NCBI GenBank assembly: GCA_030631415.1
Contig: DAOVLE010000045.1
Location: forward strand, 1-27,057
DNA length: 27,057 nucleotides
Origin: JAAEQG01 sp023133475
Lineage (GTDB): Bacteria > Planctomycetota > Phycisphaerae > UBA1845
Direction of reading: 5' to 3'
The notes beneath the pieces were generated by a model. It was not told where the DNA came from. It saw only the letters and a program-made list of their open reading frames with translations, and made no database searches. Positions within the stretch are counted from its first letter, which is position 1. Each line of letters opens with the position of its first letter. The position numbers were made by a program, and so were the translations under genes. Positions 7,401-13,429 of the stretch are shown piece by piece.

Positions 7401-9962
7401 GAAGCGGAGCACCCCGTCGTTGACAATGGTGCCTGCCATATCCTGCGTCCCACTCTGTATCTCCAGTGTGGCGGTCGAGTCGATACCAATGTCGGTAAAG
7501 TCACAGGAGCCGGTCAGCTTGATCACAGGCCCACCAGGCGATTCGAAGGTGACCCCGCTGATAACCGCTCCACTACTGATGGAGAAATCACCGTAGCCGC
7601 TCCCAATGACCCAAGTGCCGCCCGGGGCGACCAGGGAGCCGTTAAACTCCAGAACCCCGCTGGGATTGTCCACGACGCCGAAGTCCTGTGCCGACGCCAC
7701 GGTGCTGCTGATGGTCATCTTGCCGTCGTTGAGCATCTGCAATGTGCCCGTGGTACTGTCCAGCGTCGTGTCCGAATAGAATGACACATTGCTGTCGGCC
7801 CCGTCAGCCAGGATGGTCCCGGTGTTAGTGACGGCCACACCGTCGAAATACATGTTGCCCGCATTCTCCGCCGCCAGCAGGTTATTGTTGGTGATAGTGA
7901 AAGTGCTCGGCGTGCCGGAGGTCTCGAACTTAATCCAGCGATTGCTGTTGTTGGAGCGCACTTCGCCGTCGTTGACGAAGGCGGCATCACCGTTATACCG
8001 CGTGACCTGCAGATACCCCCCTTCGATGGTGTGAGCAGGGCCGTTGGTCAGCGTCTTGGTATCGTAGATTCTCAAGCGGTCGTAGTAGTTGTAGTAGGTG
8101 CTGCCGGAAGGATTCCGGGATTGCAGCACGCCGGACCCGGTGAGACTCACATCGTCGATGATATTGATGTACTCGGAGGAGTTGTCGGTGTCATACCGCA
8201 CAATTCCGTTGTTCATGACGTTCTGTTGCAGTGTGAGGGTGCTGCTTTGATGCTCCACCACGCCGTAATTCGTCAGAGCCCCAGGATCGAATGTGGAGGT
8301 CAGGTTGAGCGTGGCGTCGGCGTCCACGTCAAGCGTATTGACCTCGATGCCGCTGACGTTGGCCGTCACCGTATAAGGCCCACCCATCGCCGGAAGGAAA
8401 ACCGAGTATTCCCACGAGGCACTGTTGTCCGGATAAGAGTCGCCACCAGCCAGTTGGTCCCAACATGCGGTCGAGTTCCAGTTCCCGCTCCCGCAGACCC
8501 AGGTGGAGGGCGTCGCCAACTGCGAGTCCTTGATTTGCAGCGGATCGCCGACCAGGGTGTTGTAATAGAGGTTCAGCCCGTTGACGTTGAGGATTCCATT
8601 GGCATCCTCGAAGGTCAGGGTATCGACATAGAGGGCTTCGCTGCCGCCGCCGCGATTGCCGTTGTCCCGCAGGTCCACCAGGCTGACCTTGGCTTCGGGT
8701 CCGATGATTAGATTGGGGAGGGAGAAGTTCTGGGTATACCCCGCCGGGACATCCCCCATGTCCGCCCCAGCCGCCTCCAGCGTGCCGAACAGATCGTATT
8801 CATACGGAAGTGCGCCGGTGGCACTGGTGAAGCGCAGTTCCCCATTTGTGCCGAAGTCGAAGTCGGCTTCGACGGTCATCTCGTTGACCAGGCGGTCGCC
8901 GATATTGATCCGTGCCCCGTCGCCCACCAGAAGCTCGGTGCCGGCGTCCAGCGTCATGACCGAGTTGACCGTCAGGTTCGAATCGACCGTGAGCGCACCA
9001 GCCCCCGCGTAGATGTCCGTCGTCAAGCCGGCTCCGGTCGATGGGATGATTCCGCTGAGGTTGTCGATAGTTGCGAAAGTGGCTGTTGTCATCGAGTCGA
9101 AGTCAACCACGCCCCAGTAAGCCAGAACCAGCGACCCGCTCCCGCTGATGGTCACCCCGTCGAAGTCGAGCGTCCCGCTGTCGCTGAGCAGGTCTCCGTC
9201 GTTAGCCAGGCTCGCCCCCACCACCTGCAACATGCCCAGGTCCTCGGCGATCATTTCCCCATGGTTGGTCACGGTCAGGCCCACGCCTTCCCAATCGAGC
9301 AACAAGGTGCGGAATGGGACGTTGGCCAACACGGTCCCGTCATTGACAAAGTAGACCGCCCCCAATCCATCGCCGCGGATCGTTCCGGGGCCGCCCTCGA
9401 TACTGTGCATAGTTCCGTTGGTCAGAGTATACCCGTTGCTGGTGACGATCTCCGCAGTGCTCGGATCGTCAGCCAACGGATCGTTGTCTCGAAAGACGAT
9501 CTTCCCATCGCCGCTGAGGGTCAGGCTGCTGGTGACGACGATGGCCTCGGCGTCAGCGGAGTTCAGATCGAAGCGGATCACCCCGCTGTTGCTCACCGCC
9601 GCCGATAACTCCAACACGCCTGTGCTGAGGTCGATAACCCCATTCTGGGTCAGCAGTCCGGGGCTGAACAGGCTGTCGTTCAAATCGAGCCTTACCCCGG
9701 CGTCGATTTCGAGGTTGAGCAGTTCCAGCTCGCCCGTCGCCTCCATGGACAGCGCATAAAAGCCGCCGGGCAGCGTCACATTGTAAATATAGGACACATT
9801 GTTAGCCGGGTAGGGATCGGTTCCGCCCAGCACGTCCCATCCGTTGCTCGTTACCCAGGTGCCGCTGGTGCCGTCCCAGGTGGAATCGATGGTGGTTTGC
9901 CCGAGCGCCCCGGCAGCCAGAACAAGAACAATCGCTATCGCGGGACAACAGATAGACCGCAT
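1413..9962 (-). CDS. giant secreted repeat protein with cohesin-like, Ig-like and dockerin-like modules
   Basis: A 2849-residue exported protein. ATG 9962 is chosen because AGGAGGG lies 6 nt upstream (9969-9975) and a clean signal peptide follows (MRSICCPAIAIVLVLAAGALGQ). The body is Asn/Thr/Gly-rich beta-strand text of the parallel-beta-helix or autotransporter-like kind. Three modules open with a W...W pattern (near residues 23, 485 and 1915). About four units of roughly 263 residues lie between residues 600 and 1540. A module with IGPxAxxxLVDxRDN...EALYVDTLTFE...YYN occurs three times. Residues about 1804-1905 hold five DCNxNxxPDECD calcium-type repeats. A cohesin-like domain (about 2360-2495), an Ig/PKD-like domain (about 2495-2575) and EF-hand-like dockerin repeats (about 2690-2800, DxNxDGxxD types) follow. 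A family A hairpin is inserted in frame at residues 2755-2761. The role is probably surface or matrix adhesion; no catalytic motif was seen. Confidence 0.85.
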   Translation of the reverse strand: MRSICCPAIAIVLVLAAGALGQTTIDSTWDGTSGTWVTSNGWDVLGGTDPYPANNVSYIYNVTLPGGFYALSMEATGELELLNLEIDAGVRLDLNDSLFSPGLLTQNGVIDLSTGVLELSAAVSNSGVIRFDLNSADAEAIVVTSSLTLSGDGKIVFRDNDPLADDPSTAEIVTSNGYTLTNGTMHSIEGGPGTIRGDGLGAVYFVNDGTVLANVPFRTLLLDWEGVGLTVTNHGEMIAEDLGMLQVVGASLANDGDLLSDSGTLDFDGVTISGSGSLVLAYWGVVDFDSMTTATFATIDNLSGIIPSTGAGLTTDIYAGAGALTVDSNLTVNSVMTLDAGTELLVGDGARINIGDRLVNEMTVEADFDFGTNGELRFTSATGALPYEYDLFGTLEAAGADMGDVPAGYTQNFSLPNLIIGPEAKVSLVDLRDNGNRGGGSEALYVDTLTFEDANGILNVNGLNLYYNTLVGDPLQIKDSQLATPSTWVCGSGNWNSTACWDQLAGGDSYPDNSASWEYSVFLPAMGGPYTVTANVSGIEVNTLDVDADATLNLTSTFDPGALTNYGVVEHQSSTLTLQQNVMNNGIVRYDTDNSSEYINIIDDVSLTGSGVLQSRNPSGSTYYNYYDRLRIYDTKTLTNGPAHTIEGGYLQVTRYNGDAAFVNDGEVRSNNSNRWIKFETSGTPSTFTITNNNLLAAENAGNMYFDGVAVTNTGTILADGADSNVSFYSDTTLDSTTGTLQMLNDGKMTISSTVASAQDFGVVDNPSGVLEFNGSLVAPGGTWVIGSGYGDFSISSGAVISGVTFESPGGPVIKLTGSCDFTDIGIDSTATLEIQSGTQDMAGTIVNDGVLRFDDDNSYETIAFVTDVLLGGSGVLQSRNPSGSTYYNHYDRLSIHDTMTLTNGPDHTIEGGYLMFRRYSGNAAFVNNGAVRSNNGRWIEFETTGAPSSFTIANNNLLAAENAGNMHFDGVAVTNAGTILADGADSDVSFYTDSTLDGGTGTLQMLNDGKITISSTMASAADFGTVDNPSGSLIFTGTLDEPGGTWTIGGNYGDFTIGSAHITGITFASADGHPFRLTSGPEFTDTTIDASATVENESASLYLFGTFTNNGLLRFDTDSTVERVYANGDIVFDGAGAIQFRNEWFNPYYGDTGDSIYIYDTFTVTNGPDHTMVGGNASILRYNGSVAFVNQGEIRCNLDRVIEFDSRSNAGEFLFTNDGDMFAENGGELHFEDVAVVNNGLMHADGVDAKLKFEMYSTVDSTNGTLRATNGATIDFSTVVVVDEIADLGTIDAAGGIVKFSPTFNQPGETWVIDANYGDLTLQTNTALTGITIQSPDNHLVKITASPTEFTDVTIDGAVIEIWSSLNLHGTFTNNGTIRTDSDSYDESINISADLNLAGSGTLRFQNTYWKWPDRLGLDGTITVTNTANHTIEGGSAYIYRISGDPVFINDGHIRANVSGTAFSTYNPSGNYTNFSLINNNLMVAENGGDLTIQTVTLTNNGTMTADGSGSKLIFSSTARLDNSAGLLQALDSGEVEFNTFTTTDGGNLAAGSGGEVELNSTTLATDGTITIDGGLLDLNNTTLTGSSTLLLSNNGEANFDSNTTATFDSIDNDGRFILSEATVTCNTYTGAGELTVTSGLDVDGLMTIESGSDVSVGNGDRITVGGNYDLQMVFDINYSYGSSGELRMTGGVTASPHEFGLFATLEVAGQDLDENDDPTQGSSAGFVSNFSLPELIVGPSAKLKLVDLRDNDHRGGADGLGNEPEAIYVDTLTFEDGDGVLALNGYRIYYNSTNAGMGQIVIGVDCNTNGIADNTDIAGGTSQDCNNNNVPDECDISGSTSEDCNSNSIPDECDIAAMTSFDINGNNIPDECEDDCNTNGTPDAQDISGGTSQDCNYNGVPDECEPGADGSAWIGPDGGLFGNPVNWDPTGVPTVAVTIANATAVDNTCIVSTPGTTTVCHLLVEASGTGDQGLRIDTGATLQATQGTTLATGSDLDLRGGTMAGVALTNAGNGINGYGTITTDVDNQGVIEGSPIAPLTLNGSVLNNQAGGTILAPTAATIVVTATSLTQAGRIEVQSNGSVVFDEPLVNLAGAEIELLGGTLDTAGLTNDATGNIDGFGAIASDLTNDGAVTIIADTQIIGDLVNDGTMTLQSGTLTVTGNVSGSGEFIGDFSKKSRGNGFTVLGDYAVGRLGSLAMGAGVFKAGGDFDNAINDTTRFDFTGATLQMVGLPEDGAQHLEAMAPDIGRYISPLPSRYLFSLDKLRIGPTATTVQLVDARDNSSSKDPEALYVNELIIEPGTTLDLAGLRIYYMTVTPPDPFDPGSGVTVNDSVGGGDLLQIRTGYNSLQLNVAAGSECVTSTDTVTVTLDVVNLVNPIDGVQALIHYDATYLSLDSITAESGWSLIVPTNPNDPDPDDDGDVTCALYLPGGEMSTNGTVATLVFSPVIEGATNVTFQADNPPFYTKLTLAADSSTVLPEKQDSGVISIDDTVATAGSNSPVCEGDTIRLDGGPGSGPDGPYTYSWAGTNGFSSIEQNPVISDATLAMNGTYTLTVTNGSGCEFVAQTVVEVYLCMVVNVEIEGLIGDNPGGYGPPSSNGTAIDREVTFVFTDCDGATATHTVPVTFAADTVNNKGVGSVIFTGLDAGFEWLGVQEGHTLRKRVAVDFVGTLADSVTVFLTSGDFHTAMVPQDNLVDITDFSILASNWETAIGADQSTGGDATGDGYHDGDDFALIQPNFFEVGDAVDDCGRVGRVPPAAVVANVVSRTPRAGISVSELSLTVAHAERADLDGNGVVDARDIRAFAHRHNLPLQPAFETRLLELEAELIELEPATDSVLEAAPSHRR
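1680..1700 (-). repeat. REP-like hairpin (family A) inserted in frame inside the giant CDS
   Basis: On the minus strand the 21 bases read GTA GGG CGG GTT CCA CCC GCC, adding exactly seven codons (VGRVPPA) between the dockerin-like repeats of the giant protein. The frame is the one in which the TAG of the foot is not read as a stop. Confidence 0.9.
4215..4550 (-). repeat. coding tandem of calcium-type DCNxNxxPDECD repeats
   Basis: Five copies of an Asp/Asn-rich motif (DCNTNGIADNTDI, DCNNNNVPDECDI, DCNSNSIPDECDI and related) follow one another in the giant protein, and the DNA is visibly repetitive. The spaced Asp/Asn residues resemble thrombospondin-type-3 and dockerin calcium loops, so calcium binding and a stiff linker role are likely (inference). 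Confidence 0.8.
6572..8150 (-). repeat. tandem pair of near-identical coding units of about 790 bp
   Basis: Anchor strings recur at a fixed distance: GCCGGAAGG at 7311 and 8103 (792 bp) and TTGAGCAT at 6940 and 7729 (789 bp). Long stretches match almost base for base, for example around 7000-7130 and 7790-7920. The units encode the same residues, such as GSGVLQSRNPSGSTYYN and NNNLLAAENAGNM. More diverged third and fourth units continue down to about 5350. Confidence 0.85.
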
Positions 9963-10350
9963 GACATGCCCTCCTTTAGATATCGCGTACCCACAGGATT
10001 CGCTTTGATACATAAAACCTGTTGGAGCCACGCATTGTAACAACTTACCCCCTCACGCTCAAGGGTTCCCGTGCAATCTGTAATCTCTTGTTGTAGGGCA
10101 TGTTACGGTCGTCGACCGGGGCACGGAACGGTAAGTATTCAGTAACCCCATGTCCCGGGTGGCCCATCGCTTTAGCGGCTGTCGATAAACCCTGTAGCGC
10201 AGGCTTCCAGCCTGCCCAATGGCCAGTAAAAACGTGGCATGGGTGCCCCTCTGCCGAACCCGCAAAACTCCCGGCTTGACGATGCCGCCTGGCAGGCATA
10301 TAGTGTTGCGCTTTTCGCGGTAAGCACTTACGACGAAAGGGCCAGACCTC
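9963..10350. other. divergent intergenic region between the giant gene and ndk
   Basis: No credible gene. It should hold the promoters of both flanking genes, but I see no convincing -35/-10 pair. It contains a half copy of the family B palindrome (10157-10178, GGGTGGCCCATCGCTTTAGC) followed by a second-type GTAG hairpin at 10194-10215. The minus-strand frame across it includes repeat text and does not look like protein. Confidence 0.6.
10194..10215 (+). repeat. REP-like hairpin with a different stem (GTAG foot, TCC loop)
   Basis: Foot GTAGC, stem GCAGGCT paired with AGCCTGC, loop TCC. The architecture is the same as family A but the stem sequence differs, so this is a sister family. Confidence 0.8.
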
Positions 10351-10812
10351 GTGGAACGTACACTCATTATCCTCAAGCCCGATTGTGTTCAACGGCGGCT
10401 GATTGGTCGTCTCTTGCTGCGTTTCGAGGACAAGGGGCTCACCATCGTGGGCATGAAGATGATGCGGGTGTCCCGCGAATTGGCTGAACGCCATTATGGG
10501 GTGCATCAGGGCAAACCCTTCTATCCGGGCCTGCTCGACTACATCACTTCCGGCCCGGTGGTGGCCCTGGTCTTGCGAGGCCCGCGGTGCATCGAGGTCA
10601 GCCGCGCGCTGATGGGCAAGACGTTCGGGTATGAGGCTGTTCCGGGCACCATTCGCGGCGATTTCGGGCTGAGCCGGACCTACAACCTGGTGCACGGGAG
10701 TGATTCGCCCGAGTCAGCCGAAACCGAAATCACGCTCTACTTCAAACCCCACGAATTGTTAGACTATGACACTGCCGATGCAAAGGCGATTTCCAGGCCC
10801 GACGAACTGTAG
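10351..10812 (+). CDS. ndk: nucleoside diphosphate kinase
   Basis: Moves the gamma phosphate from ATP to other NDPs through a phosphohistidine, keeping NTP/dNTP pools balanced in the cytoplasm. The 153 residues begin with the family hallmark MERTLIILKPD (Lys9 contacts phosphate) and contain the active-site motif NLVHGSDSPESAE with catalytic His115. The ATP-binding region TFGYEAVPGTIRGDFG is typical. Length is close to the usual 140-150. The start is GTG 10351, fixed by homology; AAAGGG ends 9 nt upstream. The TAG stop (10810-10812) is the foot of a family A hairpin, so the C-terminal tail ...AKAISRPDEL may have been reset by a repeat insertion. It is divergent from the giant gene and appears to stand alone. 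Confidence 0.97.
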   Translation: MERTLIILKPDCVQRRLIGRLLLRFEDKGLTIVGMKMMRVSRELAERHYGVHQGKPFYPGLLDYITSGPVVALVLRGPRCIEVSRALMGKTFGYEAVPGTIRGDFGLSRTYNLVHGSDSPESAETEITLYFKPHELLDYDTADAKAISRPDEL

Positions 10813-10891
10813 GGCGGGTTCCACCCGCCATGCGATGTTGTAGGGCGGGTTCCACCCGCCACACCACGCTGTAGGGCGGGTTCCACCCGCC
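10809..10891 (+). repeat. array of three family A hairpins, period 31 bp
   Basis: Copies at 10809-10829, 10840-10860 and 10871-10891, each foot GTAG, stem GGCGGGT / ACCCGCC, loop TCC, separated by 10-nt spacers. The TAG of the first copy ends ndk. All three are in sense orientation to ndk. Confidence 0.92.
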
Positions 10892-11166
10892 ACACCACGC
10901 CAGGAAAGCGAGTGGAACCCAGGGCAATCGCATCTAACCCGGATAATTCACCGCCGAGAGGAACGGGGAAAATTGAAAAGTGAAAAGGAAAAACGGAAAA
11001 GGGGGGAGGGGGGGCACCGTCGTTGTGTGCACATGCAGACGTTTGGCGGCGCCAAGTCCACAGCGTTTAGCGGCGACCCGAAGGGGAGCGCGGAGAAGAG
11101 AAGCGCGGAGAATTGAGAATGGAAGTGGTATCAGGACAAGTTCTACCCGCCACGTGATGCCACAAT
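10892..11166. other. gene-free stretch between the two hairpin arrays
   Basis: Holds degenerate repeat text: a decayed hairpin near 10905-10925, purine-rich low-complexity sequence with two G runs (about 11000-11014), and GCGCGGAGA-type repeats near 11085-11115. A hairpin half TTCTACCCGCCA (11140-11151) can pair with TGGCGGGTAGAA (11166-11177), the first copy of the next array. No protein-like frame was seen. Confidence 0.6.
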
Positions 11167-11283
11167 GGCGGGTAGAACCCGCCCTACCACGCCAAGAAGG
11201 CGGGTAAAACCCGCCCTACAATACCAGGAAGGCGGGTGGAACCCGCCCTACAATGCCGGGAAGGCGGGTGGAACCCGCCCTAC
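11167..11283 (-). repeat. array of four family A hairpins, period exactly 32 bp
   Basis: Copies start at 11167, 11199, 11231 and 11263, so the period is exactly 32 bp. On the minus strand each is foot GTAG plus the GGCGGGT / ACCCGCC stem. The loop triplets, read on the plus strand, are AGA, AAA, GGA and GGA. Spacers are 11 nt and themselves similar (CACGCCAAGAA, AATACCAGGAA, AATGCCGGGAA). The array begins 6 nt after the stop of the regulator gene, in sense orientation to it. Confidence 0.92.
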
Positions 11284-11289
11284 TTGAGA

Positions 11290-11763
11290 TCATTGCTCTG
11301 ACGAACAGTATAGCCCTTGCTCACATGCCACGGTAAAGGCTTCCGCCGAACTCTTGAGCTTCTCCCAGGCCCAGCGGATGTGGTCCGCCTCCGCCGGCTC
11401 GATTTCCCCGTCGTCCTCGATGGATTTGGTGACCGTGATAAGCAGGTGGCTGAACTCCTGCACCAACCGCTGGGTGGTCATCAGCAATTCGGTTTGGATG
11501 TCGGTATCGGAGGGCGTCGGGCTGGGCACGAAGAACCCCCCAGCCTCGTGACAAAGCCAATTCACCACGTCCGTGCTGTTGGTGGCTTTGACAATGTCAG
11601 CCAACCGGTCGAGCGGATTGCGAGCCCCGCTGGAATCGGGGTCGCCCGGAGAAGATTCCTGGCACCATTTGTAGACCAAAGCCGGCGACAAACGCAAAAC
11701 ACCAGCCAACGCTTTGACGCCTATTCCATCGACCGACTCACGCAAAACCTCATACGATTGCAT
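11290..11763 (-). CDS. small helix-turn-helix regulator, resembles phage regulatory CII family
   Basis: A 157-residue cytoplasmic protein. The N-terminal part (MQSYEVLRESVDGIGVKALA...LRLSPALVYKWCQE, residues 1-36) reads as a helix-turn-helix in which LSPALVYKWCQE would be the recognition helix. NPLDRLADIVKATNSTDVVNWLCHEAGGFFV follows, then a long helical C-terminal half rich in Glu/Lys that may mediate oligomerisation. The general pattern recalls the phage regulatory CII-type proteins seen in planctomycete genomes; this is from memory and moderate in certainty. I chose ATG 11763, with GGAGG 11 nt upstream, because the frame further upstream is hairpin-repeat text. It is divergent from rsmA, with 136 nt and one family A hairpin between them. 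The DNA target is unknown; self-regulation would be usual. Confidence 0.7.
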   Translation of the reverse strand: MQSYEVLRESVDGIGVKALAGVLRLSPALVYKWCQESSPGDPDSSGARNPLDRLADIVKATNSTDVVNWLCHEAGGFFVPSPTPSDTDIQTELLMTTQRLVQEFSHLLITVTKSIEDDGEIEPAEADHIRWAWEKLKSSAEAFTVACEQGLYCSSEQ

Positions 11764-11780
11764 TAACCCGCAAACCTCCA

Positions 11781-11801
11781 GTAGGGCGGGTTTCACCCGC
11801 C
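11781..11801 (+). repeat. REP-like hairpin (family A) in a divergent promoter region
   Basis: Foot GTAG, stem GGCGGGT / ACCCGCC, loop TTC (a loop variant). It lies between the divergent regulator and rsmA starts, immediately upstream of the regulator's GGAGG. Confidence 0.88.
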
Positions 11802-11899
11802 TTTCTTGCTTTGCTTTCCCTTGCCGAACCATTATAACCGTCGGGGTGGGAGAAGACAGCTATTGACCATACAACCCCGGAACCGGAGAACCGGAGCAC

Positions 11900-12787
11900 A
11901 TGCTCGTGATCAGGCACGTTCAGACCAAGACGGAGATCAAGGCGATCTTGACCCGCTATGGGATTCGCCCGCGCAAACGGCTCGGGCAGCACTTCCTGAT
12001 CGACGGCAATCTGATGCGCCGCCTGGCGAGTTCGGCAGAGTTGAACCACAACGACACCGTGCTGGAGATCGGCCCCGGCACCGGTGGGCTGACCGACCTG
12101 TTGTTAGCCGAGGCTAAACGAGTCATCGCGGTTGAAGTCGATTCCATCATGCAGACCATTCTGCGGGAGCGTTTCTCGGGGAATGATCGGTTTGAGCTGA
12201 TTGGCGCCGATGCCCTGGCAAGGCGGAGCCGGCTGAACCGGGAACTGCTGAACACCCTGGCGGCGCTGAGCCCGACGGATCGCGAGCACTTCAAGCTGGT
12301 TGCCAATTTGCCGTATCAGGCGGCTGCCCCTGTTTTGGTGAATCTGTTGCTCTGCGACACGCCGCCGGTGCGTTACTGCTTCACGGTGCAAAAGGAGATG
12401 GCGGATCGGTTCACGGCTTCGCCTCGGACCAGGGACTATGGGCCGGTGGCGATTGCATTTCAGGCTTTGTGTGAGATTCGCACGCTGGCGGCGGTGCCTC
12501 GATCGGCGTTCTGGCCGACGCCGCAAGTGGAATCGACCATACTTGTCATTGTGCCCTCGAGCGATCCTTTGTACGCGGGCTGTTCGCCGGCACGGTTCAT
12601 GGAATTGGCCCGTGCGGGTTTCGTCTCACGCCGCAAGACGCTACGTTTTAATTTGCACAAGTATCTAGGTGCGGAATTGGTCTCCGAACTGCCGCCTCAG
12701 CTCAATCTGGAACGTCGGGCAGAGGAACTGAGCGTCGCCGAGTGGGTTCACCTCGACAGCCTGATCGCCCCTCGGCAGGGCGTGTAA
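11900..12787 (+). CDS. rsmA: 16S rRNA (adenine(1518)-N6/adenine(1519)-N6)-dimethyltransferase
   Basis: RsmA/KsgA dimethylates two adjacent adenines in the 3' hairpin of 16S rRNA during late 30S assembly, using S-adenosylmethionine. The 295 residues show the family's motifs in order: PRKRLGQHFLID (residues 24-35), SAM motif I VLEIGPGTGGLT (54-65), acidic motif II AVEVD (77-81), GAD (102-104), catalytic motif IV NLPY (136-139), then FTVQKEMADRFTA and WPTPQVEST in the C-terminal part. The insert after GADALARRSRLNRELLNTLAALS is slightly longer than usual. ATG 11900 fits the family length; the adjacent CCGGAG is a weak ribosome site. The C-terminal FVSRRKTLRFNL motif is also standard. It stands alone on this strand. 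Confidence 0.95.
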   Translation: MLVIRHVQTKTEIKAILTRYGIRPRKRLGQHFLIDGNLMRRLASSAELNHNDTVLEIGPGTGGLTDLLLAEAKRVIAVEVDSIMQTILRERFSGNDRFELIGADALARRSRLNRELLNTLAALSPTDREHFKLVANLPYQAAAPVLVNLLLCDTPPVRYCFTVQKEMADRFTASPRTRDYGPVAIAFQALCEIRTLAAVPRSAFWPTPQVESTILVIVPSSDPLYAGCSPARFMELARAGFVSRRKTLRFNLHKYLGAELVSELPPQLNLERRAEELSVAEWVHLDSLIAPRQGV

Positions 12788-13124
12788 TCTGGATAATCCA
12801 CCCCAGCCCGCATTTCTCACACCGCAGAGATCGCGGAAATCGCAGAGTATTCCCTGGAAAGAAGTTACAGCTAAATTAGGGCGTGTCGGGTGTAAACATT
12901 CAGTAAACCCGTCCAGCCTGTTGTACCGCCGGCATCCTGCCGGCATTCTGCCGGCTGGAAGCCGGCGGTACGGTAGTGTCAAACGCCCTGACCACGCTTG
13001 CGTGGGCATGTATTGCGTGAGGATGTTCTGGGCAGCCCTGGCACGTTTGGTCTTTCCATCACGTCATCTGCCCTTTGCATGGCCACGTAAACGTGGACCA
13101 TGCCACCCGCCACCCGCCGAGAAC
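12788..13124. other. gene-free gap with a nested palindromic element
   Basis: No credible gene. It contains a 'CGCAGAG' low-complexity run (12823-12850), the nested palindrome at 12878-12989, and a small inverted repeat GGCCACGTAAACGTGGACC near 13081. The rest looks featureless. Confidence 0.6.
12878..12989. repeat. nested palindromic element (family E), about 112 nt
   Basis: The outer arms AGGGCGTGT (12878) and ACGCCCT (ending 12989) enclose an inner pair GTACCGCCGGC (12923) and GCCGGCGGTAC (ending 12971), with further CCGGC repeats between. A second copy in opposite orientation is at 26747-26856. Confidence 0.82.
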
Positions 13125-13154
13125 AAAAAAGCGGCCTGCGAAAACGCAGGCCGC
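13125..13154 (-). terminator. intrinsic terminator of the lipoprotein gene
   Basis: A perfect 10-bp stem, GCGGCCTGCG paired with CGCAGGCCGC, around an AAAA loop (13131-13154). Read on the minus strand it is followed by six T (13130-13125). It lies 29 nt after the lipoprotein stop codon and is the clearest Rho-independent terminator in the window. Confidence 0.92.
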
Positions 13155-13183
13155 TGGGTAAAGCTGTCGTGTAATTATCCCGG

Positions 13184-13429
13184 TTACTTTTGAGTGGCTG
13201 GGGGGGCTGTTTTTTTATCTTTGTGCTTTGCACAAGGATGCTTATGTGTCTTGGGGGCCTTGGTGCACTTCTTATCGCACGTTTTGCTGCAAGTGCTGGA
13301 CTGCGGGCAAGTCTGCGGGCAGGCCTTTTTGTTCTCCTGGCAGCCTGCGGTGGTGACCAGGCAAACACCCAGCGCGAAGCAAGCGACCGCCGCACTGCGG
13401 ATTATTTTGGTGAATAACCGGTTCTTCAT
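13184..13429 (-). CDS. small Cys/Lys-rich lipoprotein
   Basis: An 81-residue exported lipoprotein. ATG 13429 is chosen because GGAG lies 8 nt upstream and a good signal sequence follows: MKNRLFTKIIRSAAVACFALGVCLVTTAGC, where TAGC is the lipobox and its Cys becomes the lipidated residue 1. The mature part is about 52 residues with six further Cys spaced 3-8 apart, many Lys and several His (KTHKHPCAKHKDKK), ending Ala/Pro-rich. I do not recognise a family. The Cys/His pattern could bind metal or form disulfides outside the membrane, but this is inference only. It is a single-gene unit: its own terminator follows, and no gene shares its strand nearby. Confidence 0.78.
   Translation of the reverse strand: MKNRLFTKIIRSAAVACFALGVCLVTTAGCQENKKACPQTCPQSSTCSKTCDKKCTKAPKTHKHPCAKHKDKKTAPPATQK

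Noticed and set aside
10045..10695. Minus-strand open frame of 216 codons overlapping ndk
   Set aside because: Overlaps most of ndk antisense and otherwise consists of hairpin-repeat translation.
11000..11014. G-rich run as a possible quadruplex
   Set aside because: Only two long G runs with one A between; there are not four clear tracts, and the surroundings are simple low-complexity sequence.
11167..11283. Regularly spaced repeats that look like a small CRISPR array
   Set aside because: Repeats are 21 bp, spacers only 11 bp and similar to each other, and no cas genes are near. The structure fits a tandem REP/BIME cluster.
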